Assembly: GCF_001640025.1 (NCBI RefSeq)
Contig: NC_031674.1
Span: 4,340,001-4,404,000 of the forward strand
DNA from: Sugiyamaella lignohabitans
Lineage: Eukaryota > Ascomycota > Dipodascomycetes > Dipodascales > Trichomonascaceae
Reading direction: 5' to 3'
DNA length: 64,000 nt
Part shown: positions 53,676 to 64,000 of the stretch, piece after piece
Layout of the letters: the number at the start of each line of letters is the position of its first letter
How positions within the stretch are numbered: position 1 is the first letter of the stretch
The notes under the pieces: model-generated
The model's input: only the letters and a program-made list of their open reading frames with translations
Told to the model about the DNA's origin: nothing
Databases searched by the model: none
Translations under genes and position numbers: made by a program

Positions 53676-54962
53676 CTAAAAATGATGGTTAAACAACATA
53701 GAGACGGATTCTCCGTTATGGATACGTCGGATGGCTTCGCCAAATACTCTTGAAACATCAATGACCTCAAGCTGGTCTCCCAACTGCTCCAAATGCTCTT
53801 CTTGTGGAACAGAGTTTGTAGTGACAATCAGGTCAATGGCAGACGCACGGATGCGTTCGATGGCATCTCCAGAAAAGGTGGCATGGGTAATAATAGCATA
53901 TACTTTATCAGCACCTTGGTCTTTGATGAGCTTGGCTGCACGTGTAATAGTATTGGCGGTATCGCAAAGATCGTCCACTAAAATGGCTACTCTTCCTTTC
54001 ACGTCTCCCACGAGCATCGTAGTCGCATGGTGACGGGAAGCGTCGGAAGCAGCAGAAATCTTTATTGGCCGCCTCTCTTTGTGAATAAGAGCAAATCTCA
54101 TCCCAAGAGAATCAGCGATTGCAGTAGCTCTTTTGGCACCACCAGCATCAGGTGATACGATAACTGCTTCTTGGTAACCTGGGATGCTAGTGGCAATGTA
54201 ATGTTGTAATAAAGGCTTGCCATATAGGTTGTCTACGGGAATGTCAAAATAGCCCTGGAACTGAGGATCATGTAAATCCATGGTGATGATGTGATCAGCC
54301 CCAGCACAGGTCAACAAAGAAGCAACCAAGTTTCCAGCTTGTGCCACCCATTCCCTATAGCCAGAGTTATTTTCAAAACCACGGGAATACGAGGCAGATG
54401 ACGAGTTTCCAGAACCCGAACCAGAGCGAGACCGCGCTTGTTGATCCAATAATCTTTCCTTGAGCGATAGCGGGTTCAAACTTGGCGAACCAGGCGCTTG
54501 ATCGGATGAATCTTTCCTTGTAAGCAGGCCCGGTCGAGATGATGGACGAGGAGTACCAGGGACACTTTCAAAAGTAAAGTTTGGTTTACTGCTTGACGTT
54601 GATGTGGAACTGGAGTTTGACGATTTAGAAACATTCAGTGGTGCTCCAGATTTCGTATATGGCACATCCGGTTGTCTTGAATATGGAAACAATGGCATCA
54701 CAGCGGTTACCTTCTTAGCCGATGCAATTTTACATGCCGAAATCATAATCAATAATTCCATGAAATTATCATTAACATGGCCACAGCCTGACTGAATAAC
54801 ATAGACATCTTTCTCTCGTACTGAGTCCTTTATTGTGACCGATGTCTCTCCATTGCTAAACTTATGAGCAGATACCTCACTCTTATCAATGGAGAGTGCA
54901 TTGGCAATACTTGATACCAGTTCTGGATGCGAATTACCACCCAGCAATACCAGATTCCTCAT
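53676..54962 (-). CDS. PRS5: Ribose-phosphate pyrophosphokinase (PRPP synthetase) subunit, Prs5 type
   Basis: The protein has 428 aa (yeast Prs5 is 496 aa). The start [20 protein letters not shown] and [15 protein letters not shown] belong to the PRS family. A Ser-rich non-homologous insert sits at about 110-205, right after [20 protein letters not shown], the same place as in Prs5; the insert shares [10 protein letters not shown] with it. Further signatures are [40 protein letters not shown], the PRPP-binding loop [15 protein letters not shown] and the end [14 protein letters not shown]. Yeast Prs1-Prs5 work as heteromers making PRPP for nucleotide, His and Trp synthesis and link to cell-wall-integrity signalling. 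The second insert seen in yeast Prs5 is missing here, explaining the shorter length. Confidence 0.94.
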   Translation of the reverse strand: MRNLVLLGGNSHPELVSSIANALSIDKSEVSAHKFSNGETSVTIKDSVREKDVYVIQSGCGHVNDNFMELLIMISACKIASAKKVTAVMPLFPYSRQPDVPYTKSGAPLNVSKSSNSSSTSTSSSKPNFTFESVPGTPRPSSRPGLLTRKDSSDQAPGSPSLNPLSLKERLLDQQARSRSGSGSGNSSSASYSRGFENNSGYREWVAQAGNLVASLLTCAGADHIITMDLHDPQFQGYFDIPVDNLYGKPLLQHYIATSIPGYQEAVIVSPDAGGAKRATAIADSLGMRFALIHKERRPIKISAASDASRHHATTMLVGDVKGRVAILVDDLCDTANTITRAAKLIKDQGADKVYAIITHATFSGDAIERIRASAIDLIVTTNSVPQEEHLEQLGDQLEVIDVSRVFGEAIRRIHNGESVSMLFNHHF

Positions 54963-56716
54963 TGTGGATCGATAGTGACGATGTAAGGGTGGTTTGGTTT
55001 TTTATCTGAAGATAAGAAAAAAAATATACATCATGCAAGTATACTATGCATGAAGGTAATATCAGCCGTGTCGTCGGCGGGAGTAGAGACCTCATCATGG
55101 AGGCTCAAGCCAGTCGTTCGCTATCCAGCCGAGAAATTTCCGGTATCTAAGATCTGGTCAATTTCTACATATCATTGAGTAATAAATCTTTCTCGCTATA
55201 AAAATGAAAGTTAGTAGCATTTTCCATGTGAATATGGTTTTATAACGGGAAAACTTTCTGGTATTATCGGGGTTGTATTGTACGAAGACCACGATCCTGT
55301 GTAGCCTGGCGTTATTTGTTAATTGCGATGACTTCCTCCATACAACTGGTAGCCGAAGCTGCCTAAGTTAAGAACAATTAAGTTCACGGCATCTATGCAA
55401 GCTTGAGACAAACCGGCACATTCCTCCCATGTTGTCGTAAGTCTCTGCTATGTAAGTGGGACCGCACGGTATGTAGAGACATATTTATTGTTAGTGTACA
55501 GGGTTGGATTGTACAACTTTGTCTAGACTTGTCTAGTGAAAGCAATCACCAGGGATACATGTGATTCTCGAGACTGAATTGCTAGTTGATTGATAATTTT
55601 AACTGGGCTTAGAAGCGGCTCTTGGCCGATTACGCACCATCATTTCAAATATAGAACATGGAGGTGGGGAACGGTCTCCTGATCCGTGTGTCTGCTTCAT
55701 ATGTGTGCTCAACCGACCCTTCAGTAAACTTACCCCTGAAAATATATCCTGCAGGCATAATTCACAAATCGGGGGATGTATGCTTCCATTAACGGTCCAC
55801 CAACTCTCTGCTGCCAATGCATATCACTATAAACCTACCATGATTCCAAATCAGGTAGGTAGTATACAAACCTACGCACGACTAAATGTACAGTATCACT
55901 ATCAGGAAACGTTTCAAATCGAAAGGAGAGACATAATTGCGAACCCCTCGAAATTAGATCGGACCGAGAAAGATTGGTTAGAGACAAAAAGCCGTTTGTC
56001 TCTTTACTATCTTCTTTCTTTCAACCAAGAATAGCTGTGTGGACATCTCTCACAAATCTTCGACCTCGTGCTGACTGAAGCTGTTTCTGTTTCTCCAGGC
56101 AACAAAAACTACTAACTGTCACTCATCGGTAAATCTGCAGTGAGTGAGAGTCTATTTATTATTTTGTGTGAGCATTGTTGCCGCAAGTACCGCATCAATC
56201 GGTGCCGCTTCTTTAGCATAACCCCCGAATTACGCGAGAAGCAGGGGTACTCAGTTCATTTTGTTTCTGATAATGATTTTTGATACAGCAGTTTTTCTTC
56301 ACTTTAATTGACGGGATCATTATTTTTGGCACAGAGACGTTACACTGCTACGATTTATTTTGGAACATCTTCAAACTCAAGACAATAAGATTACTGACAA
56401 CCCTAAATCCAATTTGACCGACTGAACTAAGTCACCATCGAAGGCACGCAGAAGACATAGGTTTTTTCAAACTGGACGCGTCAGCTTGTTTGGATATTGC
56501 ATTCACTGAGCTTTATACTGCTAATATCAAGGAAGCTATTAGGCAGCCTCTGATTAGTGATTAGTTATTGTTTCCCTTAACAGCTTCTTCAAGACATACT
56601 AAAGTCTCGTGATCTACGCCTTAAGGGTGTTTCAGCAATAAATCCTGATTTTTTTGTGTATATTGGTTTTGGCTTTTCAAACCTGGTCTCTACCAGTGTC
56701 TAAGATTATAATCTCG
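54963..56716. other. Divergent intergenic region between PRS5 and the coiled-coil gene (1.75 kb)
   Basis: No credible gene is present. A 72-codon minus-strand frame (55599-55817) looks like a broken C2H2 zinc finger (see findings). A CTAAC-plus-acceptor-like pair at 55214-55196 (minus) could belong to a PRS5 leader intron, but I find no close donor. No RNA gene was recognised. Confidence 0.55.
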
Positions 56717-58510
56717 ATGCCTCAGGTTCTTGACGGCCCTTACAGCCTTTCCAATCCTTATGATCATATCTCGGCTGCTCATAATAGGTTAAAACTAAGG
56801 GACAGCAGGGGTCAAATTCCGGGGTTAACAAGAAAAGGGTCTGCTGGAGGCCATCCGAAGGACGTTAAAGTAGTATCTGGCTCATCGTCGTCATCATCTA
56901 CAGACTCAGGCTCTTCAGCTACTACCATCGGTTATACTGACGTTTTACACGCTGGAAAGCCTATATCAACGAATACTATTCAGGAGAAATCCCCTGCTCA
57001 ACAGAATCCAAGGTTATCGATTATAAGCAATTCAGGAACCACGATTAATACAACTTTAACCGTTACAGGAGGCGGCAATAGAAGTGGCAATAACACTCCA
57101 ACTTCTATTGCCGCTAGTCGAATTTCCAGTCCTATTACTTCTAGCATGGGCAATTTCGAGATCGAACATATAGACAACAGCAGTGCCCATAGGAGAGCTC
57201 CACCTCCACCAGGTGCACAGGTTATTGAAGCACAAGTTAGAAATTTGCAACGCAATAACACCACAATAGGGATCAGCTCGCCAAGCTCCACTATATCAGA
57301 ATCTCCCAAACTGAGAGCCAGCAATCTGATGTATGACTCAAACCTAGGCCGGCAAAGGCCTTCTGCCTCTGAAGTACGCCGGCAGTCGGCCTATATTAAT
57401 ATCCATCCTCATAACCCCATTTCAAGAACTTATACCCCAAATCCTGAAATTCAATCTACTACCAGTAGTAGCTCGACCAGTAGTATTCAAAGAAAGAGAA
57501 CCAGCAAAATAACTTCATGGATGAAGAGAGCAAGCTCCACGCCTGTGCAGAAAGAAGAGGATACGAGACCCAAAATATCAGACCCTGTTTTGGAATATTC
57601 GACAACAGACTTACTCCCTGAATTCCAGTGTACAGACATTGAATTTATGGAAAGGCAACGGTTACTTCTTCAACGCCAATCTCAGCAACATCTTAATACC
57701 AATACAAGTCTTAAAGCACAAAGGCGACAATCCGAGAACTTTTACCGCAGGCAGTCAAGAGGCAATCTACCCGCGCAACTCGACATATACAATAAGTCCA
57801 ATAGAAACTCAGTTGGCGGTACATCCCCATTGGTATCTTTGGAGCCAGTTGGATCAATCAACTCATCTATGGGTGGAAGTATAATCTCAGTCAATAGTCG
57901 GAATACACAAGCCCTTCAAATATTAACGCAAAATGATGCGTCTACACTAAGCTTTGAGAGTACCCCAAGTGAAACGAAATTGGAAGAAGCGCCGTCATCG
58001 CCGGTCATGTCTGTTCTTCCGATACAGCGGCCTCCCACACCGCCCACTGTCTTGCAAGAGGTTAAGGAACTAAGGGTAAAGCTAAAAGAGTCTGATGAAC
58101 GGCGAAGAGAGTACCAGCAGAAGCTAGATAATGAACGCCGAAAAACATTAGAATTACAGAAACGAATAGAACAGTTGAAAGCGGAGAAGTATCAACATGC
58201 GCCAGTCGACCCCAAATCTAGAATAAAAATGATCGAAGCTCAACGTGATGCTCTGCGTACGGCTCTTAATCAATTGCGAGAGGCTAAACAGATGGAAATA
58301 AGCGAGTATCAAGCTCGTTTAGCAAGACTTTCAAGGCAAAGTGTTCCCATTTCATCAGAAGAGAGTCCACAATCTCCTGTTTGTCGTAGCACATCTCAGC
58401 TATCCCTTGGCACAAAGACCGACACAGACCTACCTCCCATATTGAGATGTGGAGTATCTCCACTTCTTCCAATAGGCAAACCGCTTTATCTTGGAAATCA
58501 ATTCTCTTAA
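56717..58510 (+). CDS. Ser-rich protein with C-terminal coiled coil, function unknown
   Basis: The protein has 597 aa from the ATG at 56717 (MPQVLDGPYSLSNPYDHISA); the 21 codons before it start at a TTG. The first two thirds are low-complexity (Ser, Thr, Asn, Arg; poly-Ser near 58-75) with several basic R-R-Q-S-like motifs (for example RRQSENFYRRQSR), potential basophilic-kinase sites. A Pro-rich PPTPPTVLQEV leads into a long heptad-like coiled coil (about 452-550, KELRVKLKESDERRREYQQK onwards). No catalytic motif, TM segment or signal peptide is visible. The layout resembles fungal polarity or cytoskeletal scaffolds, but I cannot assign a family. It is convergent with the MFS gene (224 bp). 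Confidence 0.8.
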   Translation: MPQVLDGPYSLSNPYDHISAAHNRLKLRDSRGQIPGLTRKGSAGGHPKDVKVVSGSSSSSSTDSGSSATTIGYTDVLHAGKPISTNTIQEKSPAQQNPRLSIISNSGTTINTTLTVTGGGNRSGNNTPTSIAASRISSPITSSMGNFEIEHIDNSSAHRRAPPPPGAQVIEAQVRNLQRNNTTIGISSPSSTISESPKLRASNLMYDSNLGRQRPSASEVRRQSAYINIHPHNPISRTYTPNPEIQSTTSSSSTSSIQRKRTSKITSWMKRASSTPVQKEEDTRPKISDPVLEYSTTDLLPEFQCTDIEFMERQRLLLQRQSQQHLNTNTSLKAQRRQSENFYRRQSRGNLPAQLDIYNKSNRNSVGGTSPLVSLEPVGSINSSMGGSIISVNSRNTQALQILTQNDASTLSFESTPSETKLEEAPSSPVMSVLPIQRPPTPPTVLQEVKELRVKLKESDERRREYQQKLDNERRKTLELQKRIEQLKAEKYQHAPVDPKSRIKMIEAQRDALRTALNQLREAKQMEISEYQARLARLSRQSVPISSEESPQSPVCRSTSQLSLGTKTDTDLPPILRCGVSPLLPIGKPLYLGNQFS

Positions 58511-58734
58511 ATAAATGAGTTTTTCCAAGTTGCAACATGAATTAGCAAGACTTCTCAATATTCTTCTTGTTATTCTTATTAATAGTAAATTTAATGATCT
58601 GGTATTTATAATGTGTACAATTATTAATCGTAAAAAACAACATTCGCACAACACAATGCAAAAAGCAGGAAAGCGTTACAGATGATAAAACAAAAAAAAA
58701 CAAATATGCAATTGAAACTTAGAACAAGACTAGA

Positions 58735-60138
58735 CTAGGCTCTGGTATCTAATGTCACTCGAGTATTATGCCTGGACTTGAAGATAACAATGATTGGCAA
58801 CAGTCCGACACATGCGATAACAGCCTGAAAAATGAGTGAACGTCTCATATTACCAGGAGGGTTTCCAACGTTATCAGGATACTTCAGAGCATTCATGACA
58901 ATAATAAAAATGGCACCAAATAGCTGGCCACCGATCCAAAGTAAAGAGGAAGATACGGCAGGGTCAGCAGGTGAAGTCTGCTCCTGTGTCCATTCCAAGA
59001 AAATTGGCAACAACGAAAATGAGGTGGCTCCTAGAATGGCGGAAACAAGATAGGGTCCAACCAATTGTCCAGATTCTGTGCACATGAACACAGCTGCAAT
59101 ATAACCACCACAAATAAGTGGTACCTGAATAACGATAATCCAGATGAAAATGTGAGTTCTGTCAACCAAGGGAGATGTGACAGCGGCAAACACAATACCA
59201 CACACAATGAGTATAGCACCTGCAATACCAGCTTCATTAGTACTATAGCCATAAGGGACCATGATCTGAGCAGTATATGTACTAAATGCGTTAAAAAACC
59301 CAACATAAATGGAAAACATGACCAAGACAGCAATAAACTTGATGCTGGTCAGCAGCATCTTGATTGAATCATTTGCTCCCATTTTGACAATCGTCGAACT
59401 AGGACATGCTGGAAGCTCGGGTCTTATGGGAACAATAAAACTAAGCAAACCACATGCAGTAGTTACACCAGCAGTGATGACAATGAAAGTGGGCAATTGG
59501 TCTGCTTGGAGAACAATGGCGGGTCCCACTAACTGGGCTATAGCACCTCCTAAAGGGTTTGCCAATGACGCAATGGCATTGGCAGATACACGTGATGATG
59601 ATGTAAACCAGATGTCAGTATAGTAAGCAGGAGAACTCAGAGCGAAAGGTTGTGCAAAACCAATTAATATCTGACCAAACATAGTAGCACCAAAGTTTCC
59701 GGTCTTTACGCCAGCGTATCTGACCCAGTTACCTACAATAATGAAAATGGAGCATAATATTAGAGCATATCGAATATTGTACTTCACCAGCACCCACCAA
59801 ACTAAAGGCGATATAACAATATAAGAAAAAAGAATGACTGTGGACAGCCAGTTAACAGGAGCCTGAGATTCTAAATTAAAGTATTCAGCAACCAAAGGAG
59901 AGATGGCAGCAAATGATAACCAACCCCAAGAAGCACAAATATTTAATAGCGCAAGAACAAGAATACCAAACCATCTTCGCTTGTATACCTTGTATACTGG
60001 AGACCCATCTGACCCGTTGGCATCTAAAGTTGACTGGACACAGTCTGTATCATGAACGAGAGTTTCATCTTTCCCATGAGTAGAGCCTAGGGCCGTCCTG
60101 CTATCTGAATCATAGCTTTTTTGGTGTTCTACCGACAT
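58735..60138 (-). CDS. MFS transporter, FLVCR-like family
   Basis: The protein has 467 aa with a hydrophilic N-terminus (1-50) and about 12 TM segments. The start of TM1 (YKRRWFGILVLALLNICASW), NWLSTVILFSYIVISPLVWW in place of the usual MFS motif A region, and FGATMFGQILIGFAQPFALS followed by WFTSSSRVSANAIASLANPL match the FLVCR-type cellular metabolite transporters (haem, choline and ethanolamine transport in animals). Substrate and membrane location in this yeast are unknown. The promoter contains an (AT)11 tract 121 bp upstream. No motif of a drug-efflux (DHA) transporter is seen. The call to MFS is firm; the subfamily call is from recognised sequence blocks only. Confidence 0.85.
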   Translation of the reverse strand: MSVEHQKSYDSDSRTALGSTHGKDETLVHDTDCVQSTLDANGSDGSPVYKVYKRRWFGILVLALLNICASWGWLSFAAISPLVAEYFNLESQAPVNWLSTVILFSYIVISPLVWWVLVKYNIRYALILCSIFIIVGNWVRYAGVKTGNFGATMFGQILIGFAQPFALSSPAYYTDIWFTSSSRVSANAIASLANPLGGAIAQLVGPAIVLQADQLPTFIVITAGVTTACGLLSFIVPIRPELPACPSSTIVKMGANDSIKMLLTSIKFIAVLVMFSIYVGFFNAFSTYTAQIMVPYGYSTNEAGIAGAILIVCGIVFAAVTSPLVDRTHIFIWIIVIQVPLICGGYIAAVFMCTESGQLVGPYLVSAILGATSFSLLPIFLEWTQEQTSPADPAVSSSLLWIGGQLFGAIFIIVMNALKYPDNVGNPPGNMRRSLIFQAVIACVGLLPIIVIFKSRHNTRVTLDTRA

Positions 60139-62852
60139 ATTGATTTATATGTTGAAGCTGGAACAGAACACAAAAACCGTGTCCTTTGAAGGAATTAACA
60201 AAAAAATACAAGAAAGAGACAACCTAACTCTCTCTATCATTTAATAACTCTTGGAGAGATATATATATATATATATATATAAGGGGCCCTTAAATAGAGG
60301 GATCCTTACAATTACAGGTTAAATGGCAATGCATGCAGCTAGTTTGAACTAAAAGAACCGTTTCCCAGTGAGAGAAAAAAGCAAACAGTGCAGTTTCAAA
60401 GAAAATCTGCAACTGTAATCTTAAACGGGCAAAATACAGTTGAGTTTAGGGTTGAAAAGTTGTCCCTGAACAAAACAAATCATCTGAAAGTGCGAGGGCG
60501 CGAGATCATGACCATCAGGTGGCTGGTGATTGTCCATGAAATGTATAGAACCTGATTGCCGCTGTCCGTCAGTTTCCAAATATTCTGCGATAGGCAAGCA
60601 TAAACTACTTGGCAGAGAGGGACTAAGGTACAGTTGGGGTTGGTATTTCTCTGAGACTGCCGTAGGTCATGCTACTGTCTCACTTAGACTCTGTTAAACC
60701 TCACACACCGGATGTATAATTATCCAGATCTGGAAAGCGGCCGGTTCGTGTGCTATTACTGGCTTGTACCTACATATAGCAATTGGCCTTTAAGTCAGGT
60801 TCAGGGGCATAAACCTTAAGAATCAAATCTTAGTCAAGGGAGAACATGGAGGGCCAACCCAAGCCATAAACCGAGCTGTTGTGAAGATGTCAAGAGTGCG
60901 CATCGATAATTATTTTTTGGAGTTATAATTATTAAATAGAAGAAGTCCCCGGCCGTATCGGATCTGTGCAAGATACATGATAGGAGGAGAACATTTGCTC
61001 AGGGCGTGGGCGAAATGTCGGTCATTGCACGCCGCTGGCTCGACGCGAGTGAAAAAAGGTCTGAGCTCATAATTGCTGCAGTCTATTTCAGTTATTGTTA
61101 GATGTTGTTTCACTATTTCAGTGCGCCTAATAAAATGGGCTATGGCCAGCCGAGAGTCTGCGTCAAGCGGCAAACCAGTTCCCATCGTCGCTGGTAAACG
61201 TGACACTGAGACCCACTCAATGGCCGAAAGTATGGATGCGGGTAGTCCCACAGGACGGCATGGTGACTTTCAATTTACAATCTCGCCTCGAAGTTTTGTT
61301 CAGTTGTTCAGCACTACAAGCGGTCTGTATTGTGAGTACGATACTAGAATTGAATCTTATACATGTGGTTAATGATAAGAAAATTGTCAGCGTCTATACA
61401 CGTTGGTAGAAAATGATGGTCAGTTTCTACCTGTAAATAGACGGTTTTAATTAAATCTAACAGATCGCGAAAATCGAATCTCATTCGAGATGATATTAAA
61501 CGATCTTGTTGATTCACGGTAGATCATTCGCCTGTACCTGAGTTCGGGTACTCCACCCTATCCTATAAACAGTATAATTGCCGGATATTATGTGGAAAGC
61601 ATCCGATCACAGGCTACGATCGTTAATTCTGGATCTGGATTAATGCATATGTGCCAGTACGTTGTAACGCCTTTCTGGACTAATCGAAGTAAGTATCAGG
61701 AAGATCTTTGCATTGTGGTCAAGGGGTAGCAGGCGGCTGTCCAGGGTTGATCAGACCCTTCGTCTATTCTAGGTAAATGATTGCAAGACGCCACATGGGC
61801 TGGTGCTGTGCGTCAGATTAAATGTAGCAACGGGTATCGATGGCTATCACCGTTTGAAAGAATGAAGAATAAGGTTGTTGACCTTAACTGATATTCCTAT
61901 CTTATGTCAAATCCCGAACTTAAAACGTCTTCGGCGCTATCTGCCGTCCTCGCTGCTACTGTTCACTATTTCAATCACGATGTACTTCATAGAATATCAA
62001 AGGTATATTTCAATCGACTTATTTTAATATAGCGCCACTACGCTACGCGTCCTGAGTAGAATATTAATAAGATAGTTGCAACTCCTTAATTTACATGGCA
62101 AACTTATATACTATGGCCAAGCTGCCCGTCTTGTTGATCTCCTGCAGTACCTTAAATTGGTACCTTGGCGTACACTTCAAAAGATTCTGCGGAAACGGCA
62201 AGATTTTTGACGCAGTTCAATTTTCCAAGAATGAAATTCACACAAATCTACCGTGACACACTCCGATAATCCTTCCTCTTATTCTTTCTCATGTCTAGTC
62301 TAATACTAACGATAAATTGAAGTTCATCAATCGGCATAATGGGTATCCCGACCAACTCGAAGTTAATGAACTGGTGGGCTGACCAATTAGCAGGTGACAC
62401 GGTTCAGAATAACCATTGCTAAAAACCAAAATACACTAGTGTTCGAATGACAATACCCCTATTTCTGCGACCAACCCCTCATGTCGTGTAGAAACTTACC
62501 CCTCACCATGCGAGGATTTGCAAACAGCTCCAACCTTGCCAACGGCCAGATCATGCAGTGGTGCCTTAAATGGAAGTGTTGGTACAATGCAGTTTTCAAG
62601 ACCTCGCTTAATCAAACCCCCCCTTAAACTCAAATTTAGGATAAGCACCCGTGTTTCAGATACACGCAACTTTCCTGAAATTAGGCTTTCACTTGTTGAT
62701 TGTATGATGATAATGTTTCGACCTACCTGTTCCGCACATATAGCGCGCAACGACACATGTGTTTCAAGTAACTTATTTATTAACATAGTATAATAATTAG
62801 AAGTTTCGTCATTAGTCATAATCATAATAGCATGCTTTAGGGCCACCCATAC
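60139..62852. other. Gene-poor interval (2.7 kb) between the MFS gene and the coiled-coil gene
   Basis: The left part is the MFS promoter, including the AT microsatellite. The rest has only short frames on both strands with no recognisable protein, and no tRNA or LTR that I could identify. Confidence 0.6.
60259..60280. repeat. (AT)11 dinucleotide repeat in the MFS promoter
   Basis: Eleven perfect AT units, 121 bp upstream of the MFS start codon; likely to vary in length between strains and possibly to act as a TATA-like or nucleosome-excluding element. Confidence 0.85.
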
Positions 62853-64000
62853 TCAAGCTGATGATCTAGCTTCAAGTTTCTTGACGTACTCATCACTTTG
62901 GCTGATACGATCAACATAGGACACATATTCTGCATACCGAGCTTCTCTTTCGGCATTAAATTTACCTTTCATTGCTAAGTAACGGGCTTTCCAAAGCTTA
63001 GCCTCCTCACCTGGAGTTGTTGGTGAAGATACGTAATCGTCACTAGCATGAGTGCTTGCGGTGCTAAGAGCGAGCGCATTATCCGCAGCCTGTTTCTTTA
63101 CAGAAGCTATGACATTGCTCATTAATTCCTCCATGGAAACAAATTTACTTTTGCTTCGGTCCACATTAATAGATTCGAAATCACTACTGGCTCTCTGAGC
63201 TTCTTCCTCTCCGAGAAGAGTTAGTAGTTTTTGGAAAATAGATTGCATGAATCGTTGGGATGCATTTCTAGATTCCTGAGACTTTGTTTCCCAAAATTTT
63301 ATTTTATCAGCATCCATTGCTTTCTCTCGTGCTAGCTGATTAACTCGATCTTGAAGTTGTACTATTCTCTTGTAATTCTCTTGTTTAAATGCTTGCAGTC
63401 CACCGTTGATGACCCCGCTAACACCACTGTCAAGTTTTTTCTCCAACTGATCGCTAAGCGATTTCTGAAATTGTACAGATTCCTCTAAAGTTTTATTCCT
63501 ATTCTCCAGGTCCCTGCAATCTCGCTGGAGATGCTCTAGCTGTTGTTCGACTGCACTCATCTTCAGAATAAGGTCTTGCTTGTCGGTTCGCAACTCTGAA
63601 TTACTATTTAGCAGCTCTGAATAGTTCGAACTCACCTCATTAAAGCGTTTAGTAGCCTCCTTCAGCTTAGCCTGAATCTCAGTTCTATTCAAACTTTCAT
63701 CATTTAGCTGTGTCAATAGCTGAGATTTTTCGTCCTTCAATTTATCGATGACTTTCTCAAGATTGATATTCTGCCGCTGAACAGCAGTTAGCTTGTCTTT
63801 TTCATGCTCAAAAGACAATTTCATTTCGTCGGATTGCACTTGTAACCGAGCCAATTCATTGTCCTTCTGATTGAGGTTCTCTTTAGTCGTTTTTAAGTCA
63901 TTTGCAACGCTGCCAAGCGCTTCTTGTTTGATTTTGAGTTCCTGGTCTAATTCCCTATGAGACTTTTCTAGTGAGGCGATGGCAGTTTCCTTGACTTCGA
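62853..64000 (-). CDS. Long coiled-coil protein, C-terminal part only
   Basis: About 381 codons are visible, open to the right edge, ending at a TGA at 62853-62855; the start lies outside the window. Nearly all the visible sequence is heptad-like coiled coil rich in Glu, Lys, Gln and Leu (for example VIDKLKDEKSQLLTQLNDES). A less helical region with FMQSIFQKLLTLLGEEEAQR comes near 200 residues from the end, and a compact last segment (KLWKARYLAMKGKFNAEREA, YVSYVDRISQSDEYVKKLEA) closes the protein. There is no motor or catalytic motif in the visible part. It could be a spindle-pole, cortical or vesicle-tether protein; I cannot choose among these without the N-terminus. Confidence 0.85.
   Translation of the reverse strand, partial: EVKETAIASLEKSHRELDQELKIKQEALGSVANDLKTTKENLNQKDNELARLQVQSDEMKLSFEHEKDKLTAVQRQNINLEKVIDKLKDEKSQLLTQLNDESLNRTEIQAKLKEATKRFNEVSSNYSELLNSNSELRTDKQDLILKMSAVEQQLEHLQRDCRDLENRNKTLEESVQFQKSLSDQLEKKLDSGVSGVINGGLQAFKQENYKRIVQLQDRVNQLAREKAMDADKIKFWETKSQESRNASQRFMQSIFQKLLTLLGEEEAQRASSDFESINVDRSKSKFVSMEELMSNVIASVKKQAADNALALSTASTHASDDYVSSPTTPGEEAKLWKARYLAMKGKFNAEREARYAEYVSYVDRISQSDEYVKKLEARSSA

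Noticed and set aside
55196..55214. CTAAC plus TATAG on the minus strand upstream of PRS5, as a leader-intron end
   Set aside because: The nearest good donor (GTAAGT near 55733) would make an intron over 500 nt, longer than any other here; support is too weak.
60910..61372. Overlapping 113-codon minus and 99-codon plus frames
   Set aside because: Both strands look equally protein-like and neither matches a family; the minus frame has no ATG near its start.

Overview
The window is an ordinary-looking nuclear chromosome segment of an ascomycete yeast (Saccharomycotina). The evidence is: compact genes on both strands; short introns with a GTAAGT-type donor and an exact CTAAC branch point 8-18 nt before the 3' AG; clear orthologues of budding-yeast genes (ILV3, PIL1, HAT1, COX16, NUP1, APS1, SPC105, SSP120, MES1, CEF1, PRS5); and CTG codons at conserved leucines (for example in ARG1), so this is not a CTG-Ser yeast. 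Intron density (seven coding introns in six genes), a DIP2-type protein with its DMAP1-binding domain, and an FLVCR-type transporter suggest an early-diverging lineage (Dipodascales/Trichomonascaceae-like). That placement is inference; I cannot name the species. I saw no rRNA, tRNA, transposon, CRISPR array or bacterial feature.

Layout. 1-4 kb: ELP2 (partial), ILV3 and SYM1, all on the minus strand. 4-7 kb: a gene-poor stretch ending in the PIL1 promoter and a probable 5'UTR intron. 7-16 kb: PIL1, a broken or mis-resolved ORF, HAT1 and COX16 sharing a divergent promoter, and a three-exon DIP2/CMR2-type gene. 17-22 kb: DOC1, a small two-TM protein, and the FG-nucleoporin NUP1. 24-30 kb: a KTR mannosyltransferase, APS1, a PYP1-type HAD phosphatase next to a YvcK/CofD-like gene (an adjacency also found in S. 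cerevisiae), and a D-2-hydroxyacid dehydrogenase. 31-39 kb: ARG1, SSP120, SPC105 with ten MELT-type repeats, and a FRE ferric reductase. 39.2-43.4 kb: a 4.1 kb gene desert. 43-55 kb: a SUR1/CSH1-type MIPC synthase, MES1, CEF1, an HRK1/SAT4-type kinase and PRS5. 56-64 kb: an unknown Ser-rich coiled-coil protein, an FLVCR-like MFS transporter, another 2.7 kb desert, and the C-terminal part of a long coiled-coil protein that runs off the right end.

The genes do not form one pathway. They cover amino-acid synthesis (ILV3, ARG1), tRNA charging and modification (MES1, ELP2), secretory and cell-surface glycosylation (KTR, SUR1-type, SSP120, APS1), chromosome segregation (SPC105, DOC1), splicing, nuclear transport and mitochondrial functions. 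The only shared regulation visible is a Gcn4-type site about 125 bp upstream of both ILV3 and ARG1, and Cbf1-type TCACGTGA palindromes in the MES1 and DOC1 promoters. I found no convincing new multi-gene system. The most interesting leads are the interrupted ORF at 8.4 kb, the SPC105 MELT array, the spliced DIP2-like gene, and the gene deserts.
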